Positions 18,157 through 26,229 of a stretch of 64,000 nt of DNA are shown piece by piece (positions within the stretch are counted from its first letter, which is position 1; each line of letters starts with the position of its first letter). The stretch comes from DASRWI01 sp035654655 (GTDB lineage: Bacteria > Bacteroidota > Ignavibacteria > Ignavibacteriales > Ignavibacteriaceae). Position numbers and translations under genes: made by a program. Below the pieces are notes generated by a model. The model ran no database searches and was not told the origin of the DNA. It worked only from the letters and a program-made list of their open reading frames with translations. The stretch spans positions 124,001 to 188,000 of the forward strand of contig DASRWI010000030.1 in NCBI GenBank assembly GCA_035654655.1, in the 5' to 3' direction.

Positions 18157-19107
18157 TTATATATAATCTTCTGAAATTTTTCCAAATCTTTTTTGATATA
18201 GCAGAACTGAAATTATACCAACAAGAACTGCAAACCATAAAGTTACAACTCTAACAATAAAAACAGAAGCAAAGGCATCATTCTTAGATGCATGCTTCAT
18301 AAGTAATACTGTTAATGAACCTTCGGTAACTCCGAGACCTCCCGGGAGCATTGAAATGGCACCAACTATTGTAGCAAAAGCATAAGCAAAGGCTGACCAA
18401 AATAAAGTAACATCTATTCTAAAACTTTGTAAAATTAAATAAAAACCGTAACACTCAAAAAACCATGAAACCAAGCTTACAAGTACCATATAAAACAATG
18501 GTAAAGGACGCATCATAATATATGAACTTTCATACGCATTTTGAATATTAATTAAATATTTCTTTAAAAAATTAATTTTTTCGAGTGAAGCTAATATTGA
18601 TAAAGCAATTTTTTTACTGCTTAGAATTATAAGTATTAATAAAAAGAATATAGCAACTCCAAGAACTATCATTCTTCCATAATCAAACATATATGCACCA
18701 AACAGTGCAAGAAGAATTAGTGACACGAAATCAGTAATTCTCTCCGCAAAAATTATTGGAGCAGTTTTACTAACAGGTACATTAGTAATTTGTTTTACTA
18801 AATATGCTTTAAGAAGTTCTCCCATTTTGCCTGGAGTAACACTCATAATTAAACCGGACATAAATATTGAGAATGAATCTATCTTCTTAACTTTTATTTT
18901 TAATAACGTTAAATAATAATCCCATTTTAAAAATCTGAAAAAATAATTAGCCATTGATAAAAGAAGCAGAAGAGGGAATAGGAACCAATTAAATCTTGAA
19001 AATGATTCTGCAACATTCCTGTAATCTGCATAAATGGTAAAACCTAAATAAAGCAAACCGGCAAAAGCAAGAGAAATAAATATTTTCTTTTTAAGTTTCT
19101 GAAGCAA
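18157..19107 (-). CDS. Lysylphosphatidylglycerol synthase TM-like/UPF0104 membrane protein
   Basis: A 316-residue polytopic membrane protein with about eight helices. Motifs SFSIFMSGLIMSVTPGKMGELLKAYLV, ITDFVSLILLALFG and a GAISMLPGGLGVTEGSL signature fit the LPG_synthase_TM (UPF0104) family, the flippase-like domain of MprF relatives. It lacks the aminoacyl-transferase domain. It may move a lipid or polyprenol-linked substrate. It is one base from maf and 15 from icd. Confidence 0.85.
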   Translation of the reverse strand: MLQKLKKKIFISLAFAGLLYLGFTIYADYRNVAESFSRFNWFLFPLLLLLSMANYFFRFLKWDYYLTLLKIKVKKIDSFSIFMSGLIMSVTPGKMGELLKAYLVKQITNVPVSKTAPIIFAERITDFVSLILLALFGAYMFDYGRMIVLGVAIFFLLILIILSSKKIALSILASLEKINFLKKYLINIQNAYESSYIMMRPLPLFYMVLVSLVSWFFECYGFYLILQSFRIDVTLFWSAFAYAFATIVGAISMLPGGLGVTEGSLTVLLMKHASKNDAFASVFIVRVVTLWFAVLVGIISVLLYQKRFGKISEDYI

Positions 19108-19108
19108 G

Positions 19109-19687
19109 TTAGATTATCCTTAATAAATTTTTGTAAAGGTTGGTTAATGGAAGTCCTACAACATTGTAATAATCACCAACTATCTTCTCAATAAAAACTG
19201 CTCCATAATCATCTTGAATTCCATATGAGCCTGCTTTATCCATTGGTGAACCTGTTTTAATGTAATCCCAAATTTCTTCTTTGGTTAAATCTCTAAATTT
19301 AACAGAAGTTTTTTCAAAGGATAATATAGTTTTATCTGATGAAGAATTATAAAGAGCTAAGCCAGTATAAACAAAATGAGTTTTACCACTTAAGTGATTT
19401 AACATTTTAAAAGCGTTTTTTTCATCCTTAGGTTTTCCAAGAACTTTATCTCCCTGAACAACAATAGTATCAGCAGTAATAATAATTCCAGTTGAAATAT
19501 ATTTTTTAGCTTCTTCAAGTTTTTCTAAGGCTATCCTTTTACAGGTATCAACAGGTTTTTCATTCTTTATAAAATCTTCCGGAGTATCAATATCCAGCAC
19601 TTTGAATTTAAGTTTAATTTGTTGAAGTAATTTTTTTCTTCGAGGTGACCGTGATGCTAAGTAAATTGGTAAATCAGTTTTAATCAT
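19109..19687 (-). CDS. maf: Maf family nucleotide pyrophosphatase (dTTP/UTP type)
   Basis: A 192-residue Maf protein. Signature LASRSPRRKKLL at the start, catalytic ADTIVV, the VYTGLALY strand and SPMDKAGSYGIQDDYGAVFIE, YYNVVGLPL near the end. The Gln in SYGIQ and the overall pattern favour the dTTP/UTP (YhdE-like) subgroup, which clears noncanonical nucleotides. Its start overlaps the stop of the SpoIID gene by four bases. Confidence 0.93.
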   Translation of the reverse strand: MIKTDLPIYLASRSPRRKKLLQQIKLKFKVLDIDTPEDFIKNEKPVDTCKRIALEKLEEAKKYISTGIIITADTIVVQGDKVLGKPKDEKNAFKMLNHLSGKTHFVYTGLALYNSSSDKTILSFEKTSVKFRDLTKEEIWDYIKTGSPMDKAGSYGIQDDYGAVFIEKIVGDYYNVVGLPLTNLYKNLLRII

Positions 19688-20976
19688 TTTAATTTATCTA
19701 TCTTTGTTCCCGGGAAATAATGACTTAAAATTTCATTGTATGTAAAACCTTTTTTCCCCATATTTATTGAACCCCATTGGCATAAACCAACTCCGTGTCC
19801 CCAACCAGTACCAGTAAGAGTAACAACATCCTCGCCTATAGAAACCTCGAAATTATTACTTTTTAAAATACCTTTATCTGTTTTTAAAATTGACCTAATT
19901 CCATTTCCTATTAAGGTCACTTCTTTTTCATTTCCATTTTTTTCTGCAACTATAATAAGCTGGTTTATGTGATTGGAATAAAATCTACTTTTTATAAACA
20001 TATCAGTAAAAATGAAATCAGATTCTATCAAACCATTAGCTGCTAATTTACTTATGATTTCATTTTTAGTAAATGTTTGTGTCCAATTAAAATTAGGAGA
20101 AATATTGCAATAAGGTTCTTCTCCATCTTCAACATTTGTTAAGTAGGGAATATCATAAGCAGAAAACACATTTTTAGATTCCTCTGTAATCCCACCACAC
20201 GTTGATGAGTAAAAAACAGTTGCAGGCTTATTATCATATGTTAAAATTAATCCTCTGGTTTCATCAACTGCTCTATTTGAAATAGGGTTCTCTACTCCTG
20301 CACCACCATATACCTGACTTCGTACATCAACATGAACATCAAACAATCCACTTTTATTTATTGATTGAAGAGAGAATGTTCTTGCACAAATAGCAAATGC
20401 TTTTAATGCTTCAAAATAATCCTCACCACTTTTCACCGGCATTTCAGAAGGGATTACACCTTTTAGATAATCTTCAAGAGAAATGACATTAATAGTATTT
20501 AATGAACCCTTGAAACTTACAATCTTAATAAACCCATTGTAACTTTTACTATTTATTTGAAGTGGTTCGTCGAATGTTGCAGAGCTCAACATAAAAGATT
20601 TTGCGGAATAACTTTCATTATTAAAATCAGCTTTTATCATCCCACTTCCAGAAAAATTAATTGTTGTTCCTTCATCAAGTACTGATACAAGATCATTTTC
20701 AATAAATAAATTTGCAGGTTTATCAATTACTATTTTCAGACTATTATTACTATTTAATAATACTCTAATTTGGTTATCCACAATGGGTAAGTCAAGGCTT
20801 GGTGTTGTAGTAGTTGAATATCTTGTATTACTTTTACCGGTAGTAGAGTTTTTGTTAGTAGTAATTTTATCTCTTGAAGTAAATTTTTCTGAACCCGCGC
20901 AGGAAGTAATTATGAATGTAAAAAATAATAAAATTATAAATTTAAATGGTAAACTGCGAAATATTAAACTATTCAA
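19684..20976 (-). CDS. SpoIID/LytB domain lipoprotein
   Basis: A 430-residue predicted lipoprotein (lipobox ending Cys26, ITSC). The SpoIID domain has ISLEDYLKGVIPSEMP with the catalytic-type Glu, AICARTFSLQ, a CGG motif (SSTCGGITEES) and the closing GTGWGHGVGLCQWGS. In Bacillus SpoIID is a lytic transglycosylase acting on denuded glycans during engulfment; in non-sporulating bacteria these proteins remodel peptidoglycan or stimulate amidases. The start is a TTG at 20976 without a clear ribosome site, so the exact start is uncertain. Confidence 0.88.
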   Translation of the reverse strand: MNSLIFRSLPFKFIILLFFTFIITSCAGSEKFTSRDKITTNKNSTTGKSNTRYSTTTTPSLDLPIVDNQIRVLLNSNNSLKIVIDKPANLFIENDLVSVLDEGTTINFSGSGMIKADFNNESYSAKSFMLSSATFDEPLQINSKSYNGFIKIVSFKGSLNTINVISLEDYLKGVIPSEMPVKSGEDYFEALKAFAICARTFSLQSINKSGLFDVHVDVRSQVYGGAGVENPISNRAVDETRGLILTYDNKPATVFYSSTCGGITEESKNVFSAYDIPYLTNVEDGEEPYCNISPNFNWTQTFTKNEIISKLAANGLIESDFIFTDMFIKSRFYSNHINQLIIVAEKNGNEKEVTLIGNGIRSILKTDKGILKSNNFEVSIGEDVVTLTGTGWGHGVGLCQWGSINMGKKGFTYNEILSHYFPGTKIDKLK

Positions 20977-20995
20977 TGGAGCAAAGTGAAAGGAA

Positions 20996-21394
20996 TTATC
21001 TGAACATTGCTTTTATACTACCCCAAGTTCTCTTTACACCGGAAACACTTTGTGAAACAGAAACTTCGGAAGAATATGATTTTGCCTGGTTTTGATCTAC
21101 AATTCTTAAACGATAAATGAAGATAAGATCTTTTGTTTTATATGCAGATTCATCAATGTATGAATAATAAGAATAGTCACCTTTAGGAGAGATAGTAGCA
21201 ATTTCGATGAAGGAGCTTTGAGGGTTTCTTCTTTCAATGACGAAACTCTTCAAGTTATTCTCTTCACCGGTTTTCCATTCAAGTTTTACATTAGAACCAT
21301 CACTGCTTGCATGGAAAAAATCCAGATAAGCACCGGCAAATGCAAAAGCTGAAATTAGAAAAACAGCAACTATTTTTAACATTCTATTTTTCAT
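20996..21394 (-). CDS. Exported stand-alone Fn3-like protein
   Basis: About 132 residues. The frame is open up to 21499, but the ATG at 21394 gives a clean signal peptide (MKNRMLKIVAVFLISAFAFA). The mature part (YLDFFHASSDGSNVKLEWKT, FVIERRN, YSYIDE, IYRLRIVD) is the same Fn3-like module that precedes the sorting domains in the proteins at 10418 and 56321, but here without a propeller or a sorting domain. Function unknown; binding or surface role is a guess. Confidence 0.7.
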   Translation of the reverse strand: MKNRMLKIVAVFLISAFAFAGAYLDFFHASSDGSNVKLEWKTGEENNLKSFVIERRNPQSSFIEIATISPKGDYSYYSYIDESAYKTKDLIFIYRLRIVDQNQAKSYSSEVSVSQSVSGVKRTWGSIKAMFR

Positions 21395-21495
21395 ACCACA
21401 AAATATATTTTTATAGTACCTGAAAGTCAAGTTATTTTGAAGCTTTTTTTTATGTAAGTACTTAAAATCAAAATTGCTGAATGACCAATCAAACG

Positions 21496-21828
21496 TCATT
21501 TTTTCATTTTTCTACATTTTTCACATCTTTCTACAAGTCGAAGATAGTTATTATTGACATCGATTATAAAATTTTGCTCTTCAACGGGTAGATAGCTGAA
21601 ATCAGGCTGCTCTATTGGAGATTGATGATTAAAATTTCTTCTTAGTAATTCAGCAGCAAGTTGGTCGTGTCTTTTTTTATAAGATTTAGGTTCAATAGCA
21701 TTATCAAGAATACGTTTGGTCATCGTTTGTTGTTTCTGCCAGTTATGAAGGAATTTATGTAATTCACCATGCTCACCTAAAAGGTGTTTGTCGCACATAA
21801 GTTCCGGATTGACCATCCACATTCTCAT
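21496..21828 (-). CDS. Pyrimidine dimer DNA glycosylase-like (DenV/Pyr_excise family)
   Basis: A 110-residue protein starting MRMWMVNPELMCDKHLLGEHGELHKF, with a KKRHDQLAAELLRRNFNHQSP core and a closing CEKCRK. This pattern matches the phage and bacterial proteins related to T4 endonuclease V. The HLLGEHGELH helix corresponds to the T4 region holding catalytic Glu23. In T4 the nucleophile is the amine of Thr2; here residue 2 is Arg, so Met1 would have to serve or the enzyme differs. Likely role: repair of UV dimers or AP sites. Confidence 0.75.
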   Translation of the reverse strand: MRMWMVNPELMCDKHLLGEHGELHKFLHNWQKQQTMTKRILDNAIEPKSYKKRHDQLAAELLRRNFNHQSPIEQPDFSYLPVEEQNFIIDVNNNYLRLVERCEKCRKMKK

Positions 21829-21900
21829 ATTTAATAATGCCTATATAAAAAAGTAAACTAAAATGTATAAAATTTTTGAAAAAATAGAAGTGGAAATATT

Positions 21901-22617
21901 TCAATCTCTTCGAAGCCAAAAAACATTATCTATATATTTATACCCTGCTTTTTCAAATAATTTTATTGAATTAAAATTATGTTCAAGTATATGGGCATAA
22001 GGTACTTCATTCAACTTAATAATTTCTTCAGTTATATATTTTACTAATTGAAGCGCTATACCTTTTTTTCTAAACTCAACTAAAACGTGCAGCATACCGA
22101 TAGAACCATCATCATGAGTTAAGCACCAACCTGCAGGTTCGTTATTAATTTTAATTATGCAACTTGGACCTGAAGAAATTCTATCTGCAACATATTCTTT
22201 ATCAATATGTTTTTTATAATCAGAATTGTTGTATACTAAATCTGCATCATTTTCATTCATTGTAGTGATTAAATAAGCATATACCAAATCTTGTAATTTA
22301 TATTCATCTAAAATATATCGGCATGCTTTAATTTCAACTTCAAGATTAAGCTTTCCCCTTAAATATTCAGCTGTAGCGTCTCCATTTACAAAGAAAAATT
22401 TATCATTATCATTTATTAACTTAAACATCTCATCAATATCATTAAAATTATCCAAAGCTATATAGTTCCAGGTTCTATCAGATGTACCTTTAATTAGAAC
22501 CGATTCATTTACTTGAGCAATGGAAATTAAATTGCAATTATTTAGAAAATTAATGCAATTAAGATGCTTCTTTTGATTCTTTTTTAAAAGATTGAGTATT
22601 GATGTTTTATTAATCAT
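21901..22617 (-). CDS. GNAT family N-acetyltransferase
   Basis: About 238 residues (an upstream start at 22650 would add 11). The C-terminal half is a GNAT fold: PAGWCLTHDDGSIGMLHVLVEFRKKGIALQLVKYI contains the beta4 strand and the acetyl-CoA loop (Arg/Gln-x-x-Gly variant RKKGIA), and AHILEHNFNSIKLFEKAGY is the usual end. The N-terminal half is divergent, like glycine N-acyltransferase-type GNATs. Substrate unknown. It is divergent from the YihY/BrkB gene. Confidence 0.82.
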   Translation of the reverse strand: MINKTSILNLLKKNQKKHLNCINFLNNCNLISIAQVNESVLIKGTSDRTWNYIALDNFNDIDEMFKLINDNDKFFFVNGDATAEYLRGKLNLEVEIKACRYILDEYKLQDLVYAYLITTMNENDADLVYNNSDYKKHIDKEYVADRISSGPSCIIKINNEPAGWCLTHDDGSIGMLHVLVEFRKKGIALQLVKYITEEIIKLNEVPYAHILEHNFNSIKLFEKAGYKYIDNVFWLRRD

Positions 22618-22729
22618 ATCATAAGTCTTTTGACAGTAAGATAATATCATTTATGCTTTTACTCAAGTTTATATAAAATTGGATTTGATATTTTTTTATT
22701 CTAATAATATTCAAGAAAAACAAATAATC

Positions 22730-23650
22730 ATGAAATTTAGCATTAAAGGAATTTTCAATTTCATTAAACAATCATTTACAAAATGGTCAGATGATAAAGC
22801 GCCTAAACTTGGGGCGGCACTTTCGTATTATACAATATTTTCAATAGCGCCTTTATTAGTAATAGCAATTTCAGTTGCGGGTTTAATCTTTGGCCAGGAT
22901 GCTGCGCAAGGAAGAGTTGTCCTACAGCTTCAAGGTTTGCTCGGTCATGATGGGGCACAATTTGTACAAGATGCATTAAAAAATTCCAGTGATGTTAAAA
23001 CCGGTATTATTGCGGGAATTGCCAGTGTTGTAACATTATTTATTGCTTCAACAGCGGTCTTTATAGAATTACAAGATTCTTTAAATATGATATGGGGTGT
23101 TAAACCAAAGCCTGTTAAAAATTTTGTAACAGATTTTATGAAAAAGAGAGTCATATCATTTGCAATTGTAGTTGGTATCGGCTTTTTACTATTAGTATCG
23201 CTTTTAGTCAGTGCCGTCATCTCTGCATTAAATGATTATGTAGCAGAAAAATTTGTTGCAGTACCTTTAATTGTATTACACATATTTAATATAGTTTTTT
23301 CATTAGCAGTTATTTTTACAATGTTTGCAATGATATATAAAGTATTACCTGATGCACATATTGAATGGAGAGATACCTGGTTCGGTGCCGGCGTCACTTC
23401 AGTTCTTTTTGTTTTAGGTAAATTTCTTATAGGTCTTTATATTGGTAGAAGTTCATATTCCTCTACATATGGTGCTGCAGGTTCTTTAATCATTGTTCTT
23501 GTTTGGGTTTATTATTCGGCTCAAATACTGTTTTTGGGAGCTGAGTTTACTCAAGTATATGCAGATAAATATGGCTCAGGAATTAGACCAACTAAAGATG
23601 CTGTTCCACTGGAAAACTGTGAGCCTGAAGTAAATTTTAAAAAATCATAG
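22730..23650 (+). CDS. YihY/virulence factor BrkB family membrane protein
   Basis: About 306 residues. The start at 22730 (MKFSIKG) is preferred; an upstream TTG would add 17 unusual residues. Family hallmarks: DDKAPKLGAALSYYTIFSIAPLLVIAIS, a long loop, six membrane helices and the C-terminal YGAAGSLIIVLVWVYYSAQILFLGAEFTQVYA. The family includes YihY and BrkB; a transport or membrane role is suspected but not settled. The TAG stop overlaps the AGGAGG of the response regulator, so the two are probably co-transcribed. Confidence 0.92.
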   Translation: MKFSIKGIFNFIKQSFTKWSDDKAPKLGAALSYYTIFSIAPLLVIAISVAGLIFGQDAAQGRVVLQLQGLLGHDGAQFVQDALKNSSDVKTGIIAGIASVVTLFIASTAVFIELQDSLNMIWGVKPKPVKNFVTDFMKKRVISFAIVVGIGFLLLVSLLVSAVISALNDYVAEKFVAVPLIVLHIFNIVFSLAVIFTMFAMIYKVLPDAHIEWRDTWFGAGVTSVLFVLGKFLIGLYIGRSSYSSTYGAAGSLIIVLVWVYYSAQILFLGAEFTQVYADKYGSGIRPTKDAVPLENCEPEVNFKKS

Positions 23651-23660
23651 GAGGTGCCAA

Positions 23661-24056
23661 GTGTTAGATATTAAAAAACCAAAAAAAATCCTTATTGTAG
23701 AAGATGAAAGGATAATAGCACTTGATATAAAAAGAACCTTGAATCAATTAGGATATGAAGTAACTTCAATTATTGATAATGGGATTGATGTTTTAACTAG
23801 CATTGAAGAAAATCAACCTGATTTAATCTTAATGGATATTATGCTTAACAGTGACCTGGACGGAATAGATATTGCCAATATAATTAACGTAAAGTATGAT
23901 ATTCCAATTATTTATATGACAGCCCTTACTGATGATGCTACAGTTAAAAGAGCAAAAGAATCACAATATAATGAATTTGTGAACAAGCCTTTTAATGAAA
24001 TTAATTTAGCAATGAAAATTCAAAAAGTGCTTAATTCAGAAATTAAAAAGATTTAA
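23661..24056 (+). CDS. Single-domain response regulator (receiver)
   Basis: A 131-residue CheY-like receiver without output domain. Acidic pocket VEDE near residues 14-17, phospho-acceptor Asp59 (LMDIML), the Thr of YMTAL and the Lys of NKPF. It starts at GTG with AGGAGG (23649-23654) six bases ahead. Receivers of this type with an SDLDGIDIANII helix resemble those found next to PAS-histidine kinases, but none is adjacent. The end overlaps the convergent gene by 14 bases. Confidence 0.9.
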   Translation: MLDIKKPKKILIVEDERIIALDIKRTLNQLGYEVTSIIDNGIDVLTSIEENQPDLILMDIMLNSDLDGIDIANIINVKYDIPIIYMTALTDDATVKRAKESQYNEFVNKPFNEINLAMKIQKVLNSEIKKI

Positions 24057-24768
24057 AGAAATTTATATTAAAGCTCCCAGGAATAGTTTGATTTTGTTTA
24101 TAATCGAAAACTATACCTACGGTATTTTCTGTATTCAAATTTTTATTATAAGCAGAAACTAATCTAACTGCATTTATTGCACTGATAATTCTATTTGCTA
24201 TTAAAGCACCAACAACAAATCGAAGGTTATTATAAGATTGTTCTGATGACACCCACATATTTCTATATTCTCTTCTATACTGCTGACCACCCCAATTCCA
24301 ATAATATGTACTCTTATCAAGCATTTGATCAAATTCTCTGTTTAATGCTTTGTCGTTATTATAATCATCTATATTTATATACTCACTTATGGTTGCGTAA
24401 TAGTTATCATCTTTTCCTGAAGTATTAACTCCACCCTTATCTGATGCAAAGGAAATGTAGGTATCCTTTTTCCAGGAGGCATATGAATTTATTCCAACAT
24501 AAGTCCCCCAAAGAACACCTTCTGCTATTGTAAAATATTTACCACTTGAATAATTGCCAGCATAAAGTTCTCCCATACCAGGGAGTAACAATGAATAAAG
24601 AATTGCCAATCCAGGAATCTTCTTTCCGGATTGAAGGGTATTATTATCTAATGATGTAGTTTTATAATCAATTGGCTGTAATTCTGATTTTAATTTTAAA
24701 TTACTTTGTGCACTTAAGGAAGCTGTGAATATTAGAATAAAAGAAATTAAGAGATTTAGTTTTTTCAT
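24043..24768 (-). CDS. DUF5683-like exported membrane protein
   Basis: A 241-residue protein with signal peptide (MKKLNLLISFILIFTASLSAQ). The region about 50-80 (LAILYSLLLPGMGELYAGNYSSGKYFTIAEGVLWG) contains a membrane segment with the PGxGxxYxGxxxxG motif shared with the proteins at 30817 and 31626. A tyrosine/asparagine-rich insert and a further helix (RFVVGALIANRIISAINAVR) follow. The motif resembles DUF5683 and related small membrane domains. Function unknown. Confidence 0.7.
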   Translation of the reverse strand: MKKLNLLISFILIFTASLSAQSNLKLKSELQPIDYKTTSLDNNTLQSGKKIPGLAILYSLLLPGMGELYAGNYSSGKYFTIAEGVLWGTYVGINSYASWKKDTYISFASDKGGVNTSGKDDNYYATISEYINIDDYNNDKALNREFDQMLDKSTYYWNWGGQQYRREYRNMWVSSEQSYNNLRFVVGALIANRIISAINAVRLVSAYNKNLNTENTVGIVFDYKQNQTIPGSFNINFFKSF

Positions 24769-24800
24769 AGTATTTAAAATTTGTTTAGTATAAAAATAAA

Positions 24801-26129
24801 TTATGAAGCCAATAAGTCAACTGATTTATCAGTGGTTACAATTTCTGCTTCACAATAAGTACCAAAAGATTTTTTAATTTTTACATTATTAAATGAGTTT
24901 ACAAGTTTTTCATTATAACTACTTCTTACTTTGATGTAATTAGAAGTAAAGCCATTCATAAATCCATCATGATTTTCAGTCTCAAATAAAACTTCATCTT
25001 GTTTGTTGAACATAGCTTGATGAAATTCAAATTTTTTCTTTTCACTAAGTATACGCAGCATATTTGTACGTTCACGTTTTTCGTGGGTGTCAAGCTTACC
25101 ATCCATATTAATGGCTTTGGTATTTGGTCTTTCTGAATAAGTAAATGCATGTAAATAGGAAACGGGAAGTTCTTTAATAAAATTATAAGTATCTAAAAAA
25201 TCTTCTTTAGTTTCACCGGGGAAACCTGTAATAACATCTACACCAATTCCTGCATCCGGAATAATTTCTTTTACTTTATATATTAAATTTCTATAATCTT
25301 CTAACTTATATCGGCGCTGCATTAATCTTAATACTTTTTCAGAACCACTTTGCAAAGGGATATGAAAATGATTGCAGAACTTATTATTGTTTGCGGTAAG
25401 ATTTAGAATATCATCTGTTAAAAGATTTGGTTCAATGGAACTTATTCTAATTCTAAAATCACCTTCAATTTCATTAAATTTTAACAGCAAAGTATAAAGG
25501 TCTGTGTCAATAAACTTACCATAATCACCAACATTTACTCCAGTAAGAATAATTTCTTTATAACCCTGTTCCAGTAAATGTTTAAGGCTATCAACAGCAC
25601 CATTACTCTCCATGCTTCTGCTTTTCCCTCTTGCAAGAGGAATAGTACAGAATGAACATTTATAATCGCAGCCGTCTTGTATTTTTAAAAACGCTCTTGT
25701 TCTATCATCAGCATCTGATGAACTGGCAGGACCAAATTCATTAAGCTCATCGTGAGAAGATGTATAAATGCAGGCAAGGTCTTTTTTATTAAATGAATCT
25801 ACTAAAGAAAAAATTTTAAATTTTTCATTACTGCCAAGAATCAAATCAACACCTCTTATTGAAGCTATTTCTTCAGGTCTTAATTGAGCATAACATCCCA
25901 TAACAATTATAAAAGCATCAGGATTTTCCTTTAAAGCCTTTCGTACATATTGTCTGCATTCTTTATCCGCATTTTCAGTAACAGTACAGGTATTTAAAAC
26001 ATACACATCAGCTTTTTCTTTATAATCAACAATATCAAATCCATTATTCAGGAATTGTTTTCCAACTGTTGAAGTTTCGGAAAAATTCAATTTGCATCCA
26101 AGAGTATGTAAAGCAACTTTAGCGTTCAT
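24801..26129 (-). CDS. mtaB: tRNA threonylcarbamoyladenosine methylthiotransferase MtaB
   Basis: A 442-residue radical SAM methylthiotransferase. UPF0004 domain at the N-terminus (HTLGCKLNFSET, CTVTENADKECRQ, GCYAQLRPEE supply the three cluster cysteines), then the radical SAM motif in DGCDYKCSFCTIPLARGKSRS and a TRAM-like end. It adds a methylthio group to t6A37 in ANN-decoding tRNAs. GCKLNFSE and the length distinguish MtaB from MiaB and RimO. Confidence 0.95.
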   Translation of the reverse strand: MNAKVALHTLGCKLNFSETSTVGKQFLNNGFDIVDYKEKADVYVLNTCTVTENADKECRQYVRKALKENPDAFIIVMGCYAQLRPEEIASIRGVDLILGSNEKFKIFSLVDSFNKKDLACIYTSSHDELNEFGPASSSDADDRTRAFLKIQDGCDYKCSFCTIPLARGKSRSMESNGAVDSLKHLLEQGYKEIILTGVNVGDYGKFIDTDLYTLLLKFNEIEGDFRIRISSIEPNLLTDDILNLTANNNKFCNHFHIPLQSGSEKVLRLMQRRYKLEDYRNLIYKVKEIIPDAGIGVDVITGFPGETKEDFLDTYNFIKELPVSYLHAFTYSERPNTKAINMDGKLDTHEKRERTNMLRILSEKKKFEFHQAMFNKQDEVLFETENHDGFMNGFTSNYIKVRSSYNEKLVNSFNNVKIKKSFGTYCEAEIVTTDKSVDLLAS

Positions 26130-26169
26130 ATAAAATAAGTATCAATAAATTTTTGCAAATATAAAATAA

Positions 26170-26205
26170 TTTAAAATAATAAGAGCGGAAAATATTCCGC
26201 TCTTA
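26170..26205 (-). terminator. Terminator after rpsA
   Basis: Ten-bp stem AAGAGCGGAA (26181-26190) and TTCCGCTCTT (26195-26204) with loop AATA. On the minus strand the following sequence is T-rich but interrupted. Confidence 0.8.
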
Positions 26206-26229
26206 ATTAACATTACATTTAAGTAATAA

